From: Rhodoplanes tepidamans
GTDB lineage: Bacteria > Pseudomonadota > Alphaproteobacteria > Rhizobiales > Xanthobacteraceae
Length of the DNA: 64,000 bases
Assembly: GCF_030813915.1 (NCBI RefSeq)
Contig: NZ_JAUSUJ010000003.1
Location: forward strand, 186,001 to 250,000
Direction: 5' to 3'
In this document: positions 1 to 10,777 of the stretch, one piece after another
How the letters are laid out: each line of letters starts with the position of its first letter
Numbering within the stretch: position 1 is the stretch's first letter
Notes under the pieces: generated by a model
Told to the model about the DNA's origin: nothing
The model's input: only the letters and a program-made list of their open reading frames with translations
Databases searched by the model: none
Translations under genes and position numbers: made by a program

Positions 1-2
1 GG

Positions 3-2600
<2,598 letters not shown>

Positions 2601-2630
2601 CGCGGACGCGGGGTGTCTTTGCGAGAGACG

Positions 2631-2734
2631 TAGGTGGGCAAAGGTGCGCCGAGAGGCGCGCCGTGCCCACGCGGTCCGATAGACCGGCAGCGCGACACCG
2701 CGTGGGCACGGCGCTACGCGCCTTTGCCCACCCT
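2631..2734. repeat. Palindromic intergenic repeat, family 1 (copy 1)
   Basis: A roughly 104 bp inverted repeat. The outer arms are GTGGGCAAAGG and CCTTTGCCCAC, and the inner arms GCCGTGCCCACGCGGT and ACCGCGTGGGCACGGC. A second copy with the same architecture lies at 35874-35976. It is non-coding and would fold into a long hairpin in RNA or single-stranded DNA. Comparable palindromes with this core are familiar in Hyphomicrobiales genomes; the function is not known from the sequence. Confidence 0.85.
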
Positions 2735-2782
2735 GTGGGTCGCTGCGGTTCGGATCTCCAGTCCGCCCGGCCGCGGCTCTGC

Positions 2783-3070
2783 TCAGCCACGATAGCCGGT
2801 GGACGAGAGCTCGGCGTCGATCGACACCAGCAGCGTCCGCAATTCGCCTGCGAGCGCGACTCGCTCCTCCGGAGAGATGTCGCGCTCGAGAAGGATGCCC
2901 AAGATGTCGGACGCTCGGTAGACGAGGTCCGCCAGCATCGCGTGCGGGTCGATGCGGTTGCCTGCGATCCAGGACTGGATCGCCTCGGTGGAAAGGCCGC
3001 CGAGGGGATGCCGCCACTCGGCGGCGTTCACGACATCCGTGGCCAGCTTTTCAAGATCGCGTGCTTGCAT
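2783..3070 (-). CDS. Hypothetical protein, 95 aa
   Basis: I do not recognise this small protein. It is a soluble, mostly helical-looking 95-residue product without signal peptide or membrane segment, beginning MQARDLEKLATDVVNAAEW and carrying acidic and leucine-rich stretches in its second half. Its composition is like a real protein, not the arginine/proline-rich translation typical of antisense frames in this DNA. It sits alone, convergent with gyrB and divergent from the lyase gene, separated from gyrB by the palindromic repeat. The ATG at 3070 is the only convincing start. Function unknown; moderate confidence that it is expressed. Confidence 0.55.
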   Translation of the reverse strand: MQARDLEKLATDVVNAAEWRHPLGGLSTEAIQSWIAGNRIDPHAMLADLVYRASDILGILLERDISPEERVALAGELRTLLVSIDAELSSTGYRG

Positions 3071-3642
3071 CGTCCTTCACCGTGGCGGTCGCCGAAGTCG
3101 TAGGGGCTTTGCCGCCTGTCCACAAAGGCGGGGCTTCCGGTTGCCCGCCGCTCGGACGGTGGCAGGAGCACCGGCCATGTCGAGGGATCCGGGCGGGAGC
3201 CGTCAAGGTTATCACAATTGGTATGCCACACCCGCCGCCACCCACCCGGCCCAGCGGCCGTGAGCGCACGTGACGATCTGCGCGAAGGACTCGCCGCCCG
3301 GCGCGGTCACGAGGGCGCCGACGAGGTCACGCCCGGAACTCGCCCCGGACTCGATCGTGCTCCGTCCGACGCCTGCTCGACGCCGTCCGCCCGAGATGCG
3401 TCCGTCGAACAATCCGCCGAGATCCCGCCAATCCCACGGAACTGCCCAACATCGTTGCCCGCCGAGGGGTCCGAGGACGTACGGGATTGCCCCGGCTGGT
3501 CGAGTTCGTCGACCCGGACCATGGTACCAACGATTTTTTGCGACGGCTGGCCTCGCGACGACCCGGCCATGCGCCGTGACGCGTCCGCAGGGCCTGCCCG
3601 CCCTTCTGATCCATTTCGAATATCGATGGCTGGGGAACAGTG
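3071..3642. other. Intergenic region upstream of the lyase gene
   Basis: About 570 bp without a convincing gene. Open frames here are short and arginine/proline-rich. It must contain the promoters of the divergent hypothetical gene and the lyase, but I see no well-matched sigma-70 element, operator or stable terminator. A purine-rich GGGGAA about 10 bp before 3643 is a plausible ribosome binding site for the lyase. Confidence 0.5.
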
Positions 3643-5091
3643 ATGTCGAAGATCAAGTATTACGGCGGCGAGACGATTCCGCTCGAGATGCACAAGGTGC
3701 GGATCGTCCAGAAGCTCGCCTTGCCGCCGATCGAGCGCCGCCTGGAGGTGATGACCAAGGCCGGCAACAACACCTTCCTGCTGCCCAACGAGGAGGTGTT
3801 CCTCGACATGCTGACGGATTCCGGCGTCAACGCCATGAGCGACCGCCAGCTCGCCGCCATGATGGTGGCCGACGACGCCTATGCGGGGAGCGCCACCTAC
3901 ACGCGGCTGGAGACGAAGCTGCGCGAGATCTTCGGCATGGAGTATTTCCTGCCCGCCCACCAGGGCCGCGCCTGCGAGCACATCCTCGCCAAGGTGCTGG
4001 TGACGCCGGGCTCCGTGGTGCCGATGAACTATCACTTCACCACCACCAAGGCGCACATCACGCTGCAGGGCGGCGTCGTCGAGGAGCTGGTGTCGGACGC
4101 CGGGCTCGAGGTGGTCAGCACCCTGCCGTTCAAGGGCGACATGGACATCGGCAAGCTGAAGGCCGTGATCGCCAGGTACGGCGCCGACAAGGTCGCCTTC
4201 GTGCGGGTCGAGTCCGGCACCAACCTGATCGGCGGCCAGCCGGTGTCGCTCGCCAATCTCGCCGAGGTCAGCGCGGTGTGCCGCGCGCACGGCATCGTGC
4301 TCGTGCTGGACGCCAGCCTGCTCGCCGACAACCTGCACTTCAACAAGACCCGCGAGGCCTCCTGCAGGGACCTGACGATCCGCGAGATCACCCGCAGGAT
4401 CGCCGATCTGTGCGACATCATCTACTTCTCGGCGCGCAAGCTCGGCTGCGCGCGCGGCGGCGGCATCTGCATCCGCGACAAGGACCTGTATCTGCGGATG
4501 CGCGGCCTCGTGCCGCTCTTCGAGGGCTTCCTCACCTATGGCGGCATGTCGGTCCGCGAGATCGAGGCGATCACGGTCGGCCTCGAGGAGACCATGGACG
4601 AGGACATGATCGACCAGGGCCCGCAGTTCATCGCCTACATGGTGGACGAGCTGGAGCGGCGCGGCGTCCCGGTGATCACGCCCGCCGGCGGGCTGGGCTG
4701 CCACGTCGACGCCAAGCGCTTCGTCGACCACATCCCGCAGTCGCAGTATCCGGCCGGCGCGCTCGCCTCCGCCCTCTACATCGCCGGCGGCATCCGCGGC
4801 ATGGAGCGCGGCACGCTCTCCGAGCAGCGCGAGCCGGACGGCCGCGAGGTCTTCTCCAACATGGAGCTGGTGCGCCTCGCGATGCCGCGCCGGGTGTTCA
4901 CGCTGAGCCAGGTGAAGTACGCCGTGGACCGCCTGTCGTGGCTGCACGAGAACCGCCGGCTGGTCGAGGGCCTCGTCTTCGTCGAGGAGCCCGAGGTGCT
5001 GCGGTTCTTCTACGGGCTCCTGAAGCCAGTCTCCGACTGGCAGCAGCGTCTGGTGGCGAAGTTCCGCGCGGATTTCGGCGACAGCCTGTGA
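3643..5091 (+). CDS. Tryptophanase/tyrosine phenol-lyase-like beta-eliminating lyase
   Basis: PLP-dependent beta-eliminating lyase of the tryptophanase/tyrosine phenol-lyase fold (482 aa; TnaA is 471). Family landmarks run in order: LLTDSG-like MLTDSG, AHQGRACE (THQGRGAE in TnaA), GGQPVSLANL, the PLP-lysine segment SARK, and the C-terminal RLAMPR holding the substrate-carboxylate arginine. Differences from classical enzymes are clear: the DSAR/DATR motif is DASLL here, so the conserved cofactor-site arginine is replaced by leucine, and the KKD-MGG stretch after the PLP lysine reads KLGCARGGG. Substrate is therefore uncertain; tryptophan or tyrosine should not be assumed. ATG 3643 is chosen over a GTG one codon upstream. 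It stands alone, convergent with the SOUL gene. Confidence 0.85.
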   Translation: MSKIKYYGGETIPLEMHKVRIVQKLALPPIERRLEVMTKAGNNTFLLPNEEVFLDMLTDSGVNAMSDRQLAAMMVADDAYAGSATYTRLETKLREIFGMEYFLPAHQGRACEHILAKVLVTPGSVVPMNYHFTTTKAHITLQGGVVEELVSDAGLEVVSTLPFKGDMDIGKLKAVIARYGADKVAFVRVESGTNLIGGQPVSLANLAEVSAVCRAHGIVLVLDASLLADNLHFNKTREASCRDLTIREITRRIADLCDIIYFSARKLGCARGGGICIRDKDLYLRMRGLVPLFEGFLTYGGMSVREIEAITVGLEETMDEDMIDQGPQFIAYMVDELERRGVPVITPAGGLGCHVDAKRFVDHIPQSQYPAGALASALYIAGGIRGMERGTLSEQREPDGREVFSNMELVRLAMPRRVFTLSQVKYAVDRLSWLHENRRLVEGLVFVEEPEVLRFFYGLLKPVSDWQQRLVAKFRADFGDSL

Positions 5092-5125
5092 CGCGGCGCA
5101 GCACCGGGCCTCGAAGGATTTTCGA

Positions 5126-5145
5126 GCGGGATGCTCTGATCCCGC
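5126..5145. terminator. Hairpin between convergent genes
   Basis: GCGGGAT and ATCCCGC form a 7 bp stem with a 6-nt loop in the 55 bp gap between the lyase (+) and the SOUL gene (-). A second small hairpin, CTCGAA/TTCGAG, precedes it. There is no U-run, so this is a weak bidirectional terminator at best. Confidence 0.4.
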
Positions 5146-5146
5146 C

Positions 5147-5830
5147 TCACCGCTCCACCCGCACCGCGACCTCGTTGCGGCGCAGGAACGGCAGGGTCCA
5201 GGGCGGATCGTAGAACTGGGCGGCCGGCGGGCCGACCGGCCTCCACGCCGTGGTCGCGAGGATGCGGTTCAGCAGCCGGGCCTGGTGCTGCACCGCCTCC
5301 GGCGCCGTGGACCCGGAGAACGTGATCACGGCGACCGTCTCGGCCGGGACGTCGACGATGGCGATGCCGGCGTCGTCCGGCACCGGGAGCGTGTCGCGGG
5401 TGAACGCGGCCGGCATGGTGAAGCGGATCGTCCAGCGCGGTCCGTCTCCGCCCGTCGGGGACTCGCCCGTCGGGGACTGGTCCGTCGCGGACTCGTCCGC
5501 GGCCGGACGCTGGACCACCGGCGCCGTCATGGCGATGCGCTCGGACCCGGCCCGATCAGCGGGCGCGACCGTCACGGGCGCCGTCATGGCGATCTTATCC
5601 CGCTTTCGATTGGCGCCGAAGATGAAGGCCGCGAGCCGACGGAAGCCGAGCGAGCGGGCTGCCGTCTCCTCGGCCGCGACCGTCACGTCGGCGGCGAGGC
5701 GCGGCGCGTAGCGGCGGATCTCCACCGCGTCGCCGATCCGCTCCAGCATCTCGAAGCGCGGCTCCTCGGTGCCGGAGCGGATCCCGACCACCCCGGCGGT
5801 GCCCTGCAGAATGGACGTCACGATCGACAT
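5147..5830 (-). CDS. SOUL haem-binding family protein
   Basis: Member of the SOUL/HBP haem-binding protein family (227 aa). The N-terminal half has the usual start EEPRFEMLERIGDAVEIRRYAP (quoted in part: EIRRYAP at about 38-44) and the family motif KIAMTAPV, here present twice (KIAMTAPV and RIAMTAPV). The C-terminal half has the FTMPAAFTRDTLPVP and YDPPWTLPFLRRNEVAV-like signatures (quoted in part: YDPPWTLPFLRRNEV). Between the two MTAPV motifs and the FTMP segment lies a low-complexity insert from a 15-nt tandem repeat (5449-5505) encoding QSPTG/ESPTG units. No cleavable signal peptide is obvious, though the N-terminus is mildly hydrophobic. Haem binding is inferred from the family only. Confidence 0.88.
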   Translation of the reverse strand: MSIVTSILQGTAGVVGIRSGTEEPRFEMLERIGDAVEIRRYAPRLAADVTVAAEETAARSLGFRRLAAFIFGANRKRDKIAMTAPVTVAPADRAGSERIAMTAPVVQRPAADESATDQSPTGESPTGGDGPRWTIRFTMPAAFTRDTLPVPDDAGIAIVDVPAETVAVITFSGSTAPEAVQHQARLLNRILATTAWRPVGPPAAQFYDPPWTLPFLRRNEVAVRVER

Positions 5831-6085
5831 GGCGGGCTCCCTCGACGCCGCAACCCGGACGGGCGGCGGCCCTGCCGTCGATTTGGGGTGGCACCCGGCC
5901 CGCCGGAAGACCCCCGCCGGACAGCCGCGGGCACGGGCGATGCCCGGACGCCAAGGCTCCCGCGCCGTTGGATCCCGCTTTTACCATTTGTTAACCATAA
6001 AATAGCAAATCGGATGGCCGCGTCGTTCGAGTCACCAGACCGGTCAGCCACGATCCCGTTCAACGCCGTCCCATTTCACGCCCCC

Positions 6086-6280
6086 ATGAAGACCTTTTCC
6101 GACGATCTGCAGTCCCTCCACGCCGAAAGCCGGACCCTGCTGGCCCAGAGCCGCCACCTGCGCTCGCTCTGCGAGCAGGCCCGCGCGGAGGCCGCCGCGC
6201 TGCGCGCCCAGAGCCGCGCCGCCCGCACCGCCGGCCGGTCGCCGCACGACGCAGCCGGGGCGATGTCGCCGGCGCGTTGA
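6086..6280 (+). CDS. Small coiled-coil protein, 64 aa
   Basis: A 64-residue reading frame starting at ATG 6086 and ending at the TGA at 6278-6280. The middle is a continuous heptad-like helix rich in Ala, Leu, Gln and Arg (for example LLAQSRHLRSLCEQARAEA), followed by a short Pro/Gly tail. There is no recognisable domain and no membrane segment. It lies 60 bp before the P-loop NTPase in the same direction and follows an AT-rich stretch around 5985-6010 that could hold a promoter. Amino-acid composition favours a real gene, but I do not recognise a family. Confidence 0.45.
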   Translation: MKTFSDDLQSLHAESRTLLAQSRHLRSLCEQARAEAAALRAQSRAARTAGRSPHDAAGAMSPAR

Positions 6281-6339
6281 CGGCGTCTGGTTCCGGGCGG
6301 AGGCTGGTGCCGATCTTCGGTATCGTCGAGGCCGTCCGC

Positions 6340-6918
6340 ATGAGCGATCCCGCCAGCTTCGTCGTCGTCACCGGCGGCCCCGGCTCGGGCAAGAGCACCC
6401 TGATCGACGCCCTGGAAGAGGCGGGCTTCGCCCGCTCGGTCGAGGCCGGCCGCGCCGTCATCCAGGACCAGGTGGCGATCGACGGCCCCGCCCTGCCCTG
6501 GCGCGACCCGGAGGCCTTCGCCGAGGCCATGCTGGCGCTGGAGATGCGCTCGCACCACGCGGCGCGGGCGATGCCCGGCCCGGTGGTGTTCGACCGCGGC
6601 GTCCCCGACGTGATCGGCTATCTGCGCATGCTCGGCCGCACGGTGCCACCCCACATGGACCGGGCGGCGCGGCATTTCCGTTACGCCCGGCTCGTCCTCG
6701 TCGCCCCGCCCTGGCCGGCGATCTTCACCCGCGACGCCGAACGGAAGCAGGACTTCGACGAGGCGGTGCGCACCTTCGAGGCCATGGTCGCGACATGGCG
6801 GGACTACGGCTACGAGCTCTGCATGCTGCCGCTCGCCCCGGTCGCCGAACGGGTCCGGTTCGTGCGCGGCGTCCTCGCGCGGCAGGGACCATTGGCCGAC
6901 GGCGCCGCAAACGGCTAA
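6340..6918 (+). CDS. AAA/P-loop NTPase (AAA_28-like)
   Basis: Cytosolic P-loop ATPase of 192 aa resembling the AAA_28 group of small NTPases/kinase-like proteins. It opens with a beta strand and a textbook Walker A, GGPGSGKST at about residues 12-20, and later has VVFDRGVPD, a kinase-like acidic segment, and VLVAPPWP preceding a basic lid-like region with FTRDAERKQDF. An upstream TTG at 6277 would overlap the small coiled-coil gene; ATG 6340 gives the P-loop near the N-terminus as expected. Substrate and role are not known. The ACT-domain gene follows after 59 bp in the same direction. Confidence 0.8.
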   Translation: MSDPASFVVVTGGPGSGKSTLIDALEEAGFARSVEAGRAVIQDQVAIDGPALPWRDPEAFAEAMLALEMRSHHAARAMPGPVVFDRGVPDVIGYLRMLGRTVPPHMDRAARHFRYARLVLVAPPWPAIFTRDAERKQDFDEAVRTFEAMVATWRDYGYELCMLPLAPVAERVRFVRGVLARQGPLADGAANG

Positions 6919-6977
6919 GAACAGCCCCTCTCGCGGCCGGCCGTCGGCGCGAGCCCCGTCGACCGCCTGGACACGCC

Positions 6978-7274
6978 ATGCCACAGACCGCCAAGGACCT
7001 CTCCGGCCGCGCCATCGTGACGATCATCGGCTCGGACCGCGTCGGCATCATCGCCGGCATCTCGGCCGTGATCGCCGAGGCCGGCGTCAACATCCTCGAC
7101 ATCAGCCAGTCGGTGATGCGCGACTTCTTCACCATGATCATGATGGTGGATCTCTCCGCCTCCGACGTCTCCTTCGACGATCTGCGCGAGCGGCTCTCCC
7201 GCAAGGGCGCCGAGCTGGCCGTCAAGGTCGAGATCGAGCGCGAGGAGATCTTCAAGGCGATGCACCGGGTGTGA
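6978..7274 (+). CDS. ACT domain-containing protein, UPF0237 family
   Basis: A 98-residue single ACT domain protein of the UPF0237 type. The N-terminus IVTIIGSDRVGIIAGISAVI is the characteristic ACT beta-alpha start (quoted at 20 residues), with the Asp-Arg-Val-Gly ligand loop and a C-terminal strand KVEIEREEIF. ACT domains usually bind amino acids or similar small ligands and dimerise. The next gene encodes UPF0210, the usual genomic partner of UPF0237, suggesting the two act together. A palindromic repeat lies between them. The biochemical role of the pair is unknown. Confidence 0.9.
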   Translation: MPQTAKDLSGRAIVTIIGSDRVGIIAGISAVIAEAGVNILDISQSVMRDFFTMIMMVDLSASDVSFDDLRERLSRKGAELAVKVEIEREEIFKAMHRV

Positions 7275-7294
7275 GCCGCCGCCGCTGCGGCACC

Positions 7295-7397
7295 GTCATT
7301 CCGGGGCGCGCCGAAGACGCGGACCCGGAACCCAGAAGTCAATTCCGAGCATGTCGCTGGATTCCGGGTCCGATGCTTCGCATCGTCCCGGAATGAC
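7295..7397. repeat. Palindromic intergenic repeat, family 2 (copy 1)
   Basis: A 103 bp inverted repeat bounded by GTCATTCCGGGG and CCCGGAATGAC-type arms, with inner matches GGACCCGGAA and GGATTCCGGGTCC around a central GTCGCTGGATTCC. A close relative lies at 11591-11693. It sits inside the UPF0237-UPF0210 pair, ending 38 bp before the UPF0210 start, so it is probably transcribed. Confidence 0.85.
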
Positions 7398-7435
7398 CGG
7401 CGAGCCGATCACGCCACCGACACGAGAGACGGTCC

Positions 7436-8806
7436 ATGAAACACCTCGGCTTCTCGGGCGAAGAGATCCTCGAGACCATCGGCATGGTGCGGCAGGAGAA
7501 GCTCGACATCCGCACCGTCACCATCGGCATCAGCCTGTTCGACTGCGTCGCCGACGACTGCGCGACCCTGTGCGACAACATCCATGCCAAGGTGACGCGC
7601 ATCGCCCGGGATCTCACGAAGACCAGCGCCGAGATCGCCCGCGAGTTCGGCATCCCGATCGTCAACAACCGCATCGCGGTGACGCCGGTGTCGCTGATCG
7701 CCGGCCGCTGCGGCCCCGACGAGATGATCCGGATCGCGCAGACGCTCGACCGCGCCGCCGACGACCTCGGCATCGACTTCATCGGCGGCTTCTCGGCCCA
7801 TGTCGAGAAGGGCACGACCGCGATCGACAAGGCCCTGATCACGGCGCTGCCGGAGGCGCTGGCCGCGACGAAGCGCGTCTGCGCGTCGGTGAACGTCGGC
7901 TCGACCCGGGCCGGCCTCAACATGGACGCCATCGGCCTGATGGGCCGCACCGTGAAGGCCATCGCCGCGGCGACGGCGCAGAGCGAGTCGATCGGCTGCG
8001 CCAAGCTCGTGGTGTTCTGCAACGCGGTCGAGGACAACCCGTTCATGGCCGGCGCCTTCCACGGCGCCAGCGAATCGGACTGCGTCGTGAACGTCGGGGT
8101 CAGCGGGCCGGGCGTCGTGCTGCGCGCCGTCGAGGAGGCCGGCGACGTCGACTTCGGGGCGCTGACCGCGGTGATCCGGGGCACCGCCTTCAAGATCACC
8201 CGGGCCGGCGAGCTGGTCGGCCGCGCCGCCGCGGCCCGCCTCGGCATCCCGTTCGGCATCATCGACCTGTCGCTCGCGCCGACCCCGGCTGAGCGCGACA
8301 GCGTCGCCCGCATCCTCGAGGCGATCGGGCTCGAGGGCGTCGGCACCCACGGTTCGACGGCGGCGCTGGCGCTGCTCAACGACGCGGTGAAGAAGGGCGG
8401 CGCGATGGCGTCCAGCTATGTCGGCGGCCTGTCGGGCGCCTTCATCCCGCTCTCCGAGGACGCCGGCATGATCGAGGCGGCCGAGCGCGGCACCCTCACG
8501 ATCGACAAGCTGGAGGCGATGACCTCGGTCTGCTCGGTCGGGCTCGACATGATCGCGGTGCCGGGCGACACGCCGGCCGAGACGCTGTCGGCCATCATGG
8601 CCGACGAGGCGGCGATCGGCATGATCAACCGCAAGACCACGGCGGTGCGCATCATCCCGGTGGCCGGCAAGCGCGTCGGCGACACGGTGAACTTCGGCGG
8701 CCTGCTCGGCCGCGCCCCGATCATCCCGGTGCACACCCAGTCGAGCGCCCGCTTCGTCGCCCGCGGCGGCCGCATCCCCTCGCCCCTGCAGGCGCTGATC
8801 AACTGA
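7436..8806 (+). CDS. UPF0210 (PFL/DUF711) family protein
   Basis: Conserved 456-residue cytosolic protein of the UPF0210/DUF711 family. Typical features are the N-terminal [13 protein letters not shown], the [14 protein letters not shown] segment, [14 protein letters not shown], and the glycine-rich [14 protein letters not shown] (positions roughly 220-235). The C-terminal part ends with [12 protein letters not shown]. Length agrees with the family. It is preceded by its standard companion, the UPF0237 ACT protein. Function has not been established for the family; a metabolic enzyme sensed or regulated by the ACT protein is an inference. ATG 7436 has a purine-rich GAGAGACGG just upstream. Confidence 0.92.
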   Translation: MKHLGFSGEEILETIGMVRQEKLDIRTVTIGISLFDCVADDCATLCDNIHAKVTRIARDLTKTSAEIAREFGIPIVNNRIAVTPVSLIAGRCGPDEMIRIAQTLDRAADDLGIDFIGGFSAHVEKGTTAIDKALITALPEALAATKRVCASVNVGSTRAGLNMDAIGLMGRTVKAIAAATAQSESIGCAKLVVFCNAVEDNPFMAGAFHGASESDCVVNVGVSGPGVVLRAVEEAGDVDFGALTAVIRGTAFKITRAGELVGRAAAARLGIPFGIIDLSLAPTPAERDSVARILEAIGLEGVGTHGSTAALALLNDAVKKGGAMASSYVGGLSGAFIPLSEDAGMIEAAERGTLTIDKLEAMTSVCSVGLDMIAVPGDTPAETLSAIMADEAAIGMINRKTTAVRIIPVAGKRVGDTVNFGGLLGRAPIIPVHTQSSARFVARGGRIPSPLQALIN

Positions 8807-8845
8807 ACGAGCGCCGACCTCCGTCCAGTGTCACACTCGGAGTTC

Positions 8846-8934
8846 GTCATGGCCGGGCTCGTCCCGGCCATCCACGCCTCCGAGTCTCGGAACGCCGCAA
8901 GGTCGTGGATGGCCGGCACGAGGCCGGCCATGAC
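8846..8934. repeat. Palindromic intergenic repeat, family 3
   Basis: An 89 bp inverted repeat with arms GTCATGGCCGGGCTCGTCC and the matching GGCACGAGGCCGGCCATGAC, and internal CGGCCATCCACG / CGTGGATGGCCG. It is distinct in sequence from families 1 and 2 but similar in size and design. It lies between the UPF0210 gene and the Pho box of the phosphite operon. Only one copy is seen in the window. Confidence 0.8.
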
Positions 8935-8982
8935 GCGCTTTCGGGCGTAGCGTCGCGCCACACCGACGCGCCGCATCGCCCT

Positions 8983-9016
8983 GTCGTCCCCCTGTCACGT
9001 CCGTCCGCTAGATCGA
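8983..9016 (+). promoter_or_regulatory. Pho box and -10 of the phosphite operon
   Basis: CTGTCGT (8983-8989), a 4-nt spacer CCCC, then CTGTCAC (8994-9000) reproduces the PhoB-binding architecture of two CTGTCAT-like 7-mers separated by 4 bp. TAGATC at 9011-9016, ten bases downstream, is a reasonable -10 match for a Pho promoter in which the box replaces the -35. The first transporter gene starts at 9078. This predicts induction by PhoB under phosphate starvation. The pattern is seen directly; regulation is inferred. Confidence 0.75.
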
Positions 9017-9077
9017 GCTTCGCGAACGATCGTCCAGATCGTTCGCAAGAACCGAACATCGGCCGGACGGGGGTTTC

Positions 9078-9839
9078 ATGCTGCGGCTCGACCAGGCGAC
9101 CGTCACCTACCCGAACGGCCTCACGGCCCTGCAGCCGACCTCGCTCGCCTTCCGGCCGGGCGAGTTCACGGTGCTGCTCGGCGCCTCGGGCGCCGGCAAG
9201 TCGACTCTGCTGCGCTGCCTCAACGGCCTCGTGACACCGACGGCCGGCGACGTGATCGCCGATGGCGTCGGCTCGATCGTCCACGACCGCCGCGCGCTGC
9301 GCCGCCACCGCCGGCGCACCGGCATGGTGTTCCAGCAGCACCACCTGATCGGCCGGCTGACCGCGCTCGACAACGTGCTGACCGGCCGCCTCGCCGCGCA
9401 CGGCTTCGTCCGCTCGCTGTTCCCGCTGCCGCGCGCCGACCGGCGCCTCGCGCTCGCCGCGCTCGACCGCGTCGGCCTTCTCGACCGCGCCCTCGACCGC
9501 GCCGACCGGCTGTCCGGCGGCCAGCAGCAGCGCGTCGGCATCGCCCGCGCGATGGCCCAGGAGCCGGAGATCGTGCTGGCCGACGAGCCGGTGGCCAGCC
9601 TCGATCCCGGCAGCGCCGAGCGGGTGCTGTCGGACCTCCACCGCATCTGCCGCGAGGACGGCATCGCCGCGATCGTGAGCCTGCACCAGGTCGAGCTCGC
9701 CCGCCGCTTCGCCGACCGCGTGATCGCGCTGGCGCACGGCCGCGTCGTCCACGACGGACGGCCCGGCGAGGTCGGCCCCCGCGTGCTCGACGTCATCTAC
9801 GACAGGCCGCCGCTGCCGCTCGTCGACGCCGCCGAGTGA
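9078..9839 (+). CDS. ptxA: Phosphite/phosphonate ABC transporter, ATP-binding protein
   Basis: ATPase of a PhnC-type ABC importer, acting on the cytoplasmic face of the inner membrane. In 253 residues it has Walker A GASGAGKST (35-43), a Q-loop in MVFQQHHL (about 83-90), the ABC signature LSGGQQQ (145-151), Walker B VLADE (166-170) with SLDP D-loop, and the H-switch in SLHQ near 197. PhnC-like features include the long basic segment after Walker A (RRALRRHRRR). It starts a run of five genes (ptxA-E) and its 3' end overlaps the putative upstream extension of the binding-protein gene. Because ptxD follows, phosphite is the likely cargo; phnC is the alternative name if the substrate is phosphonate. 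Confidence 0.93.
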   Translation: MLRLDQATVTYPNGLTALQPTSLAFRPGEFTVLLGASGAGKSTLLRCLNGLVTPTAGDVIADGVGSIVHDRRALRRHRRRTGMVFQQHHLIGRLTALDNVLTGRLAAHGFVRSLFPLPRADRRLALAALDRVGLLDRALDRADRLSGGQQQRVGIARAMAQEPEIVLADEPVASLDPGSAERVLSDLHRICREDGIAAIVSLHQVELARRFADRVIALAHGRVVHDGRPGEVGPRVLDVIYDRPPLPLVDAAE

Positions 9840-9889
9840 CGGACGCGCCGCGTCCGCCGCACCGACATCACAACGGAAGGACTCTCCCG

Positions 9890-10777
9890 ATGGATCGCCG
9901 CAGCTTCCTCTCCGCCGCCCTGCTCGGGGCCGCCGGCCTCGCCGGCACGGCCTTCGCGACCCGCACCGCCCTCGCCCAGACCGCCGACCCGGCGAAGCTG
10001 CGCGTCGCGCTGCTGCCCGACGAGAACGCCTCGACCCTCATCCAGAACGCGCAGCCGCTGAAGGTCTATCTGGAAGGCCGTCTGAAGAAGGACATCGAGC
10101 TCGTCGTCACCACCGACTACTCGTCGATGATCGAGGCGATGCGGTTCGGCCGCATCGAGGTCGCCTATTTCGGCCCGCTCTCCTACGTGCTCGCCAAGCA
10201 GCGCGCGCCCGGCATCGAGCCCTTCGCGGTCGGCGTCTCCAAGGGCTCGCCGACCTACAAGGCCGTGGTGATCGCCAAGGCCGACGCCGGCGTGAAGAGC
10301 ATCGCCGACATCCGCGGCAAGATGGTCGGCTACGGCGACGCCGCCTCGACCTCGAGCCACCTGATCCCGCGCGCCCTGCTGGCCCGCAACGGCCTGGTCG
10401 GCGAGCGCGACTACAAGTTCGTCCATCTCGGCGCCCACGACGCCGTCGCCCGCGCCGTGCAGGCCGGTCAGGTCCAGGCCGGCGGGCTGAGCCAGGAGAT
10501 CTTCGCCGCGCTGGTCGCCCGCGGCACCATCGACGGCGCCCGGGTGACGGTGCTGGCCGAGAGCGATCCGATTCCGAACTATCCGATGGTGATGCAGGGC
10601 ACGCTGGCGCCGGCCCTCAAGGACGCCATCCGGGCCGCCTTCCTGGAGCTGAAGGATCCCGCGATCCTCAAGACGTTCCGGGCCGAGGGCTTCGCCGCCA
10701 CCGACGACCGCGCCTACGACATCCTGCGCGACACCGCCCAGGTGCTGAATCTCGACCTCTCGAAGGTGAAGGGATGA
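9890..10777 (+). CDS. ptxB: Phosphite/phosphonate ABC transporter, periplasmic binding protein
   Basis: PhnD-family solute-binding protein, 295 aa. The start MDRRSFLSAALL has a twin-arginine-like RRSFL followed by a hydrophobic stretch and an Ala-x-Ala-type cleavage region near TALAQT, so it is exported, possibly by Tat. The mature part has the PhnD-type features LRVALLPDENAS, DYSSMIEAMRFGRIEVAYFGP (in part YSSMIEAMR) and VGYGDAASTSSHLIP, where Tyr, Ser and His residues line the anion site in known phosphonate and phosphite binders. ATG 9890 is chosen because it follows GGAAGGA by a normal spacing; a start at 9836 would add a non-signal-like leader. It overlaps ptxC by 4 bp (ATGA). Confidence 0.93.
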   Translation: MDRRSFLSAALLGAAGLAGTAFATRTALAQTADPAKLRVALLPDENASTLIQNAQPLKVYLEGRLKKDIELVVTTDYSSMIEAMRFGRIEVAYFGPLSYVLAKQRAPGIEPFAVGVSKGSPTYKAVVIAKADAGVKSIADIRGKMVGYGDAASTSSHLIPRALLARNGLVGERDYKFVHLGAHDAVARAVQAGQVQAGGLSQEIFAALVARGTIDGARVTVLAESDPIPNYPMVMQGTLAPALKDAIRAAFLELKDPAILKTFRAEGFAATDDRAYDILRDTAQVLNLDLSKVKG

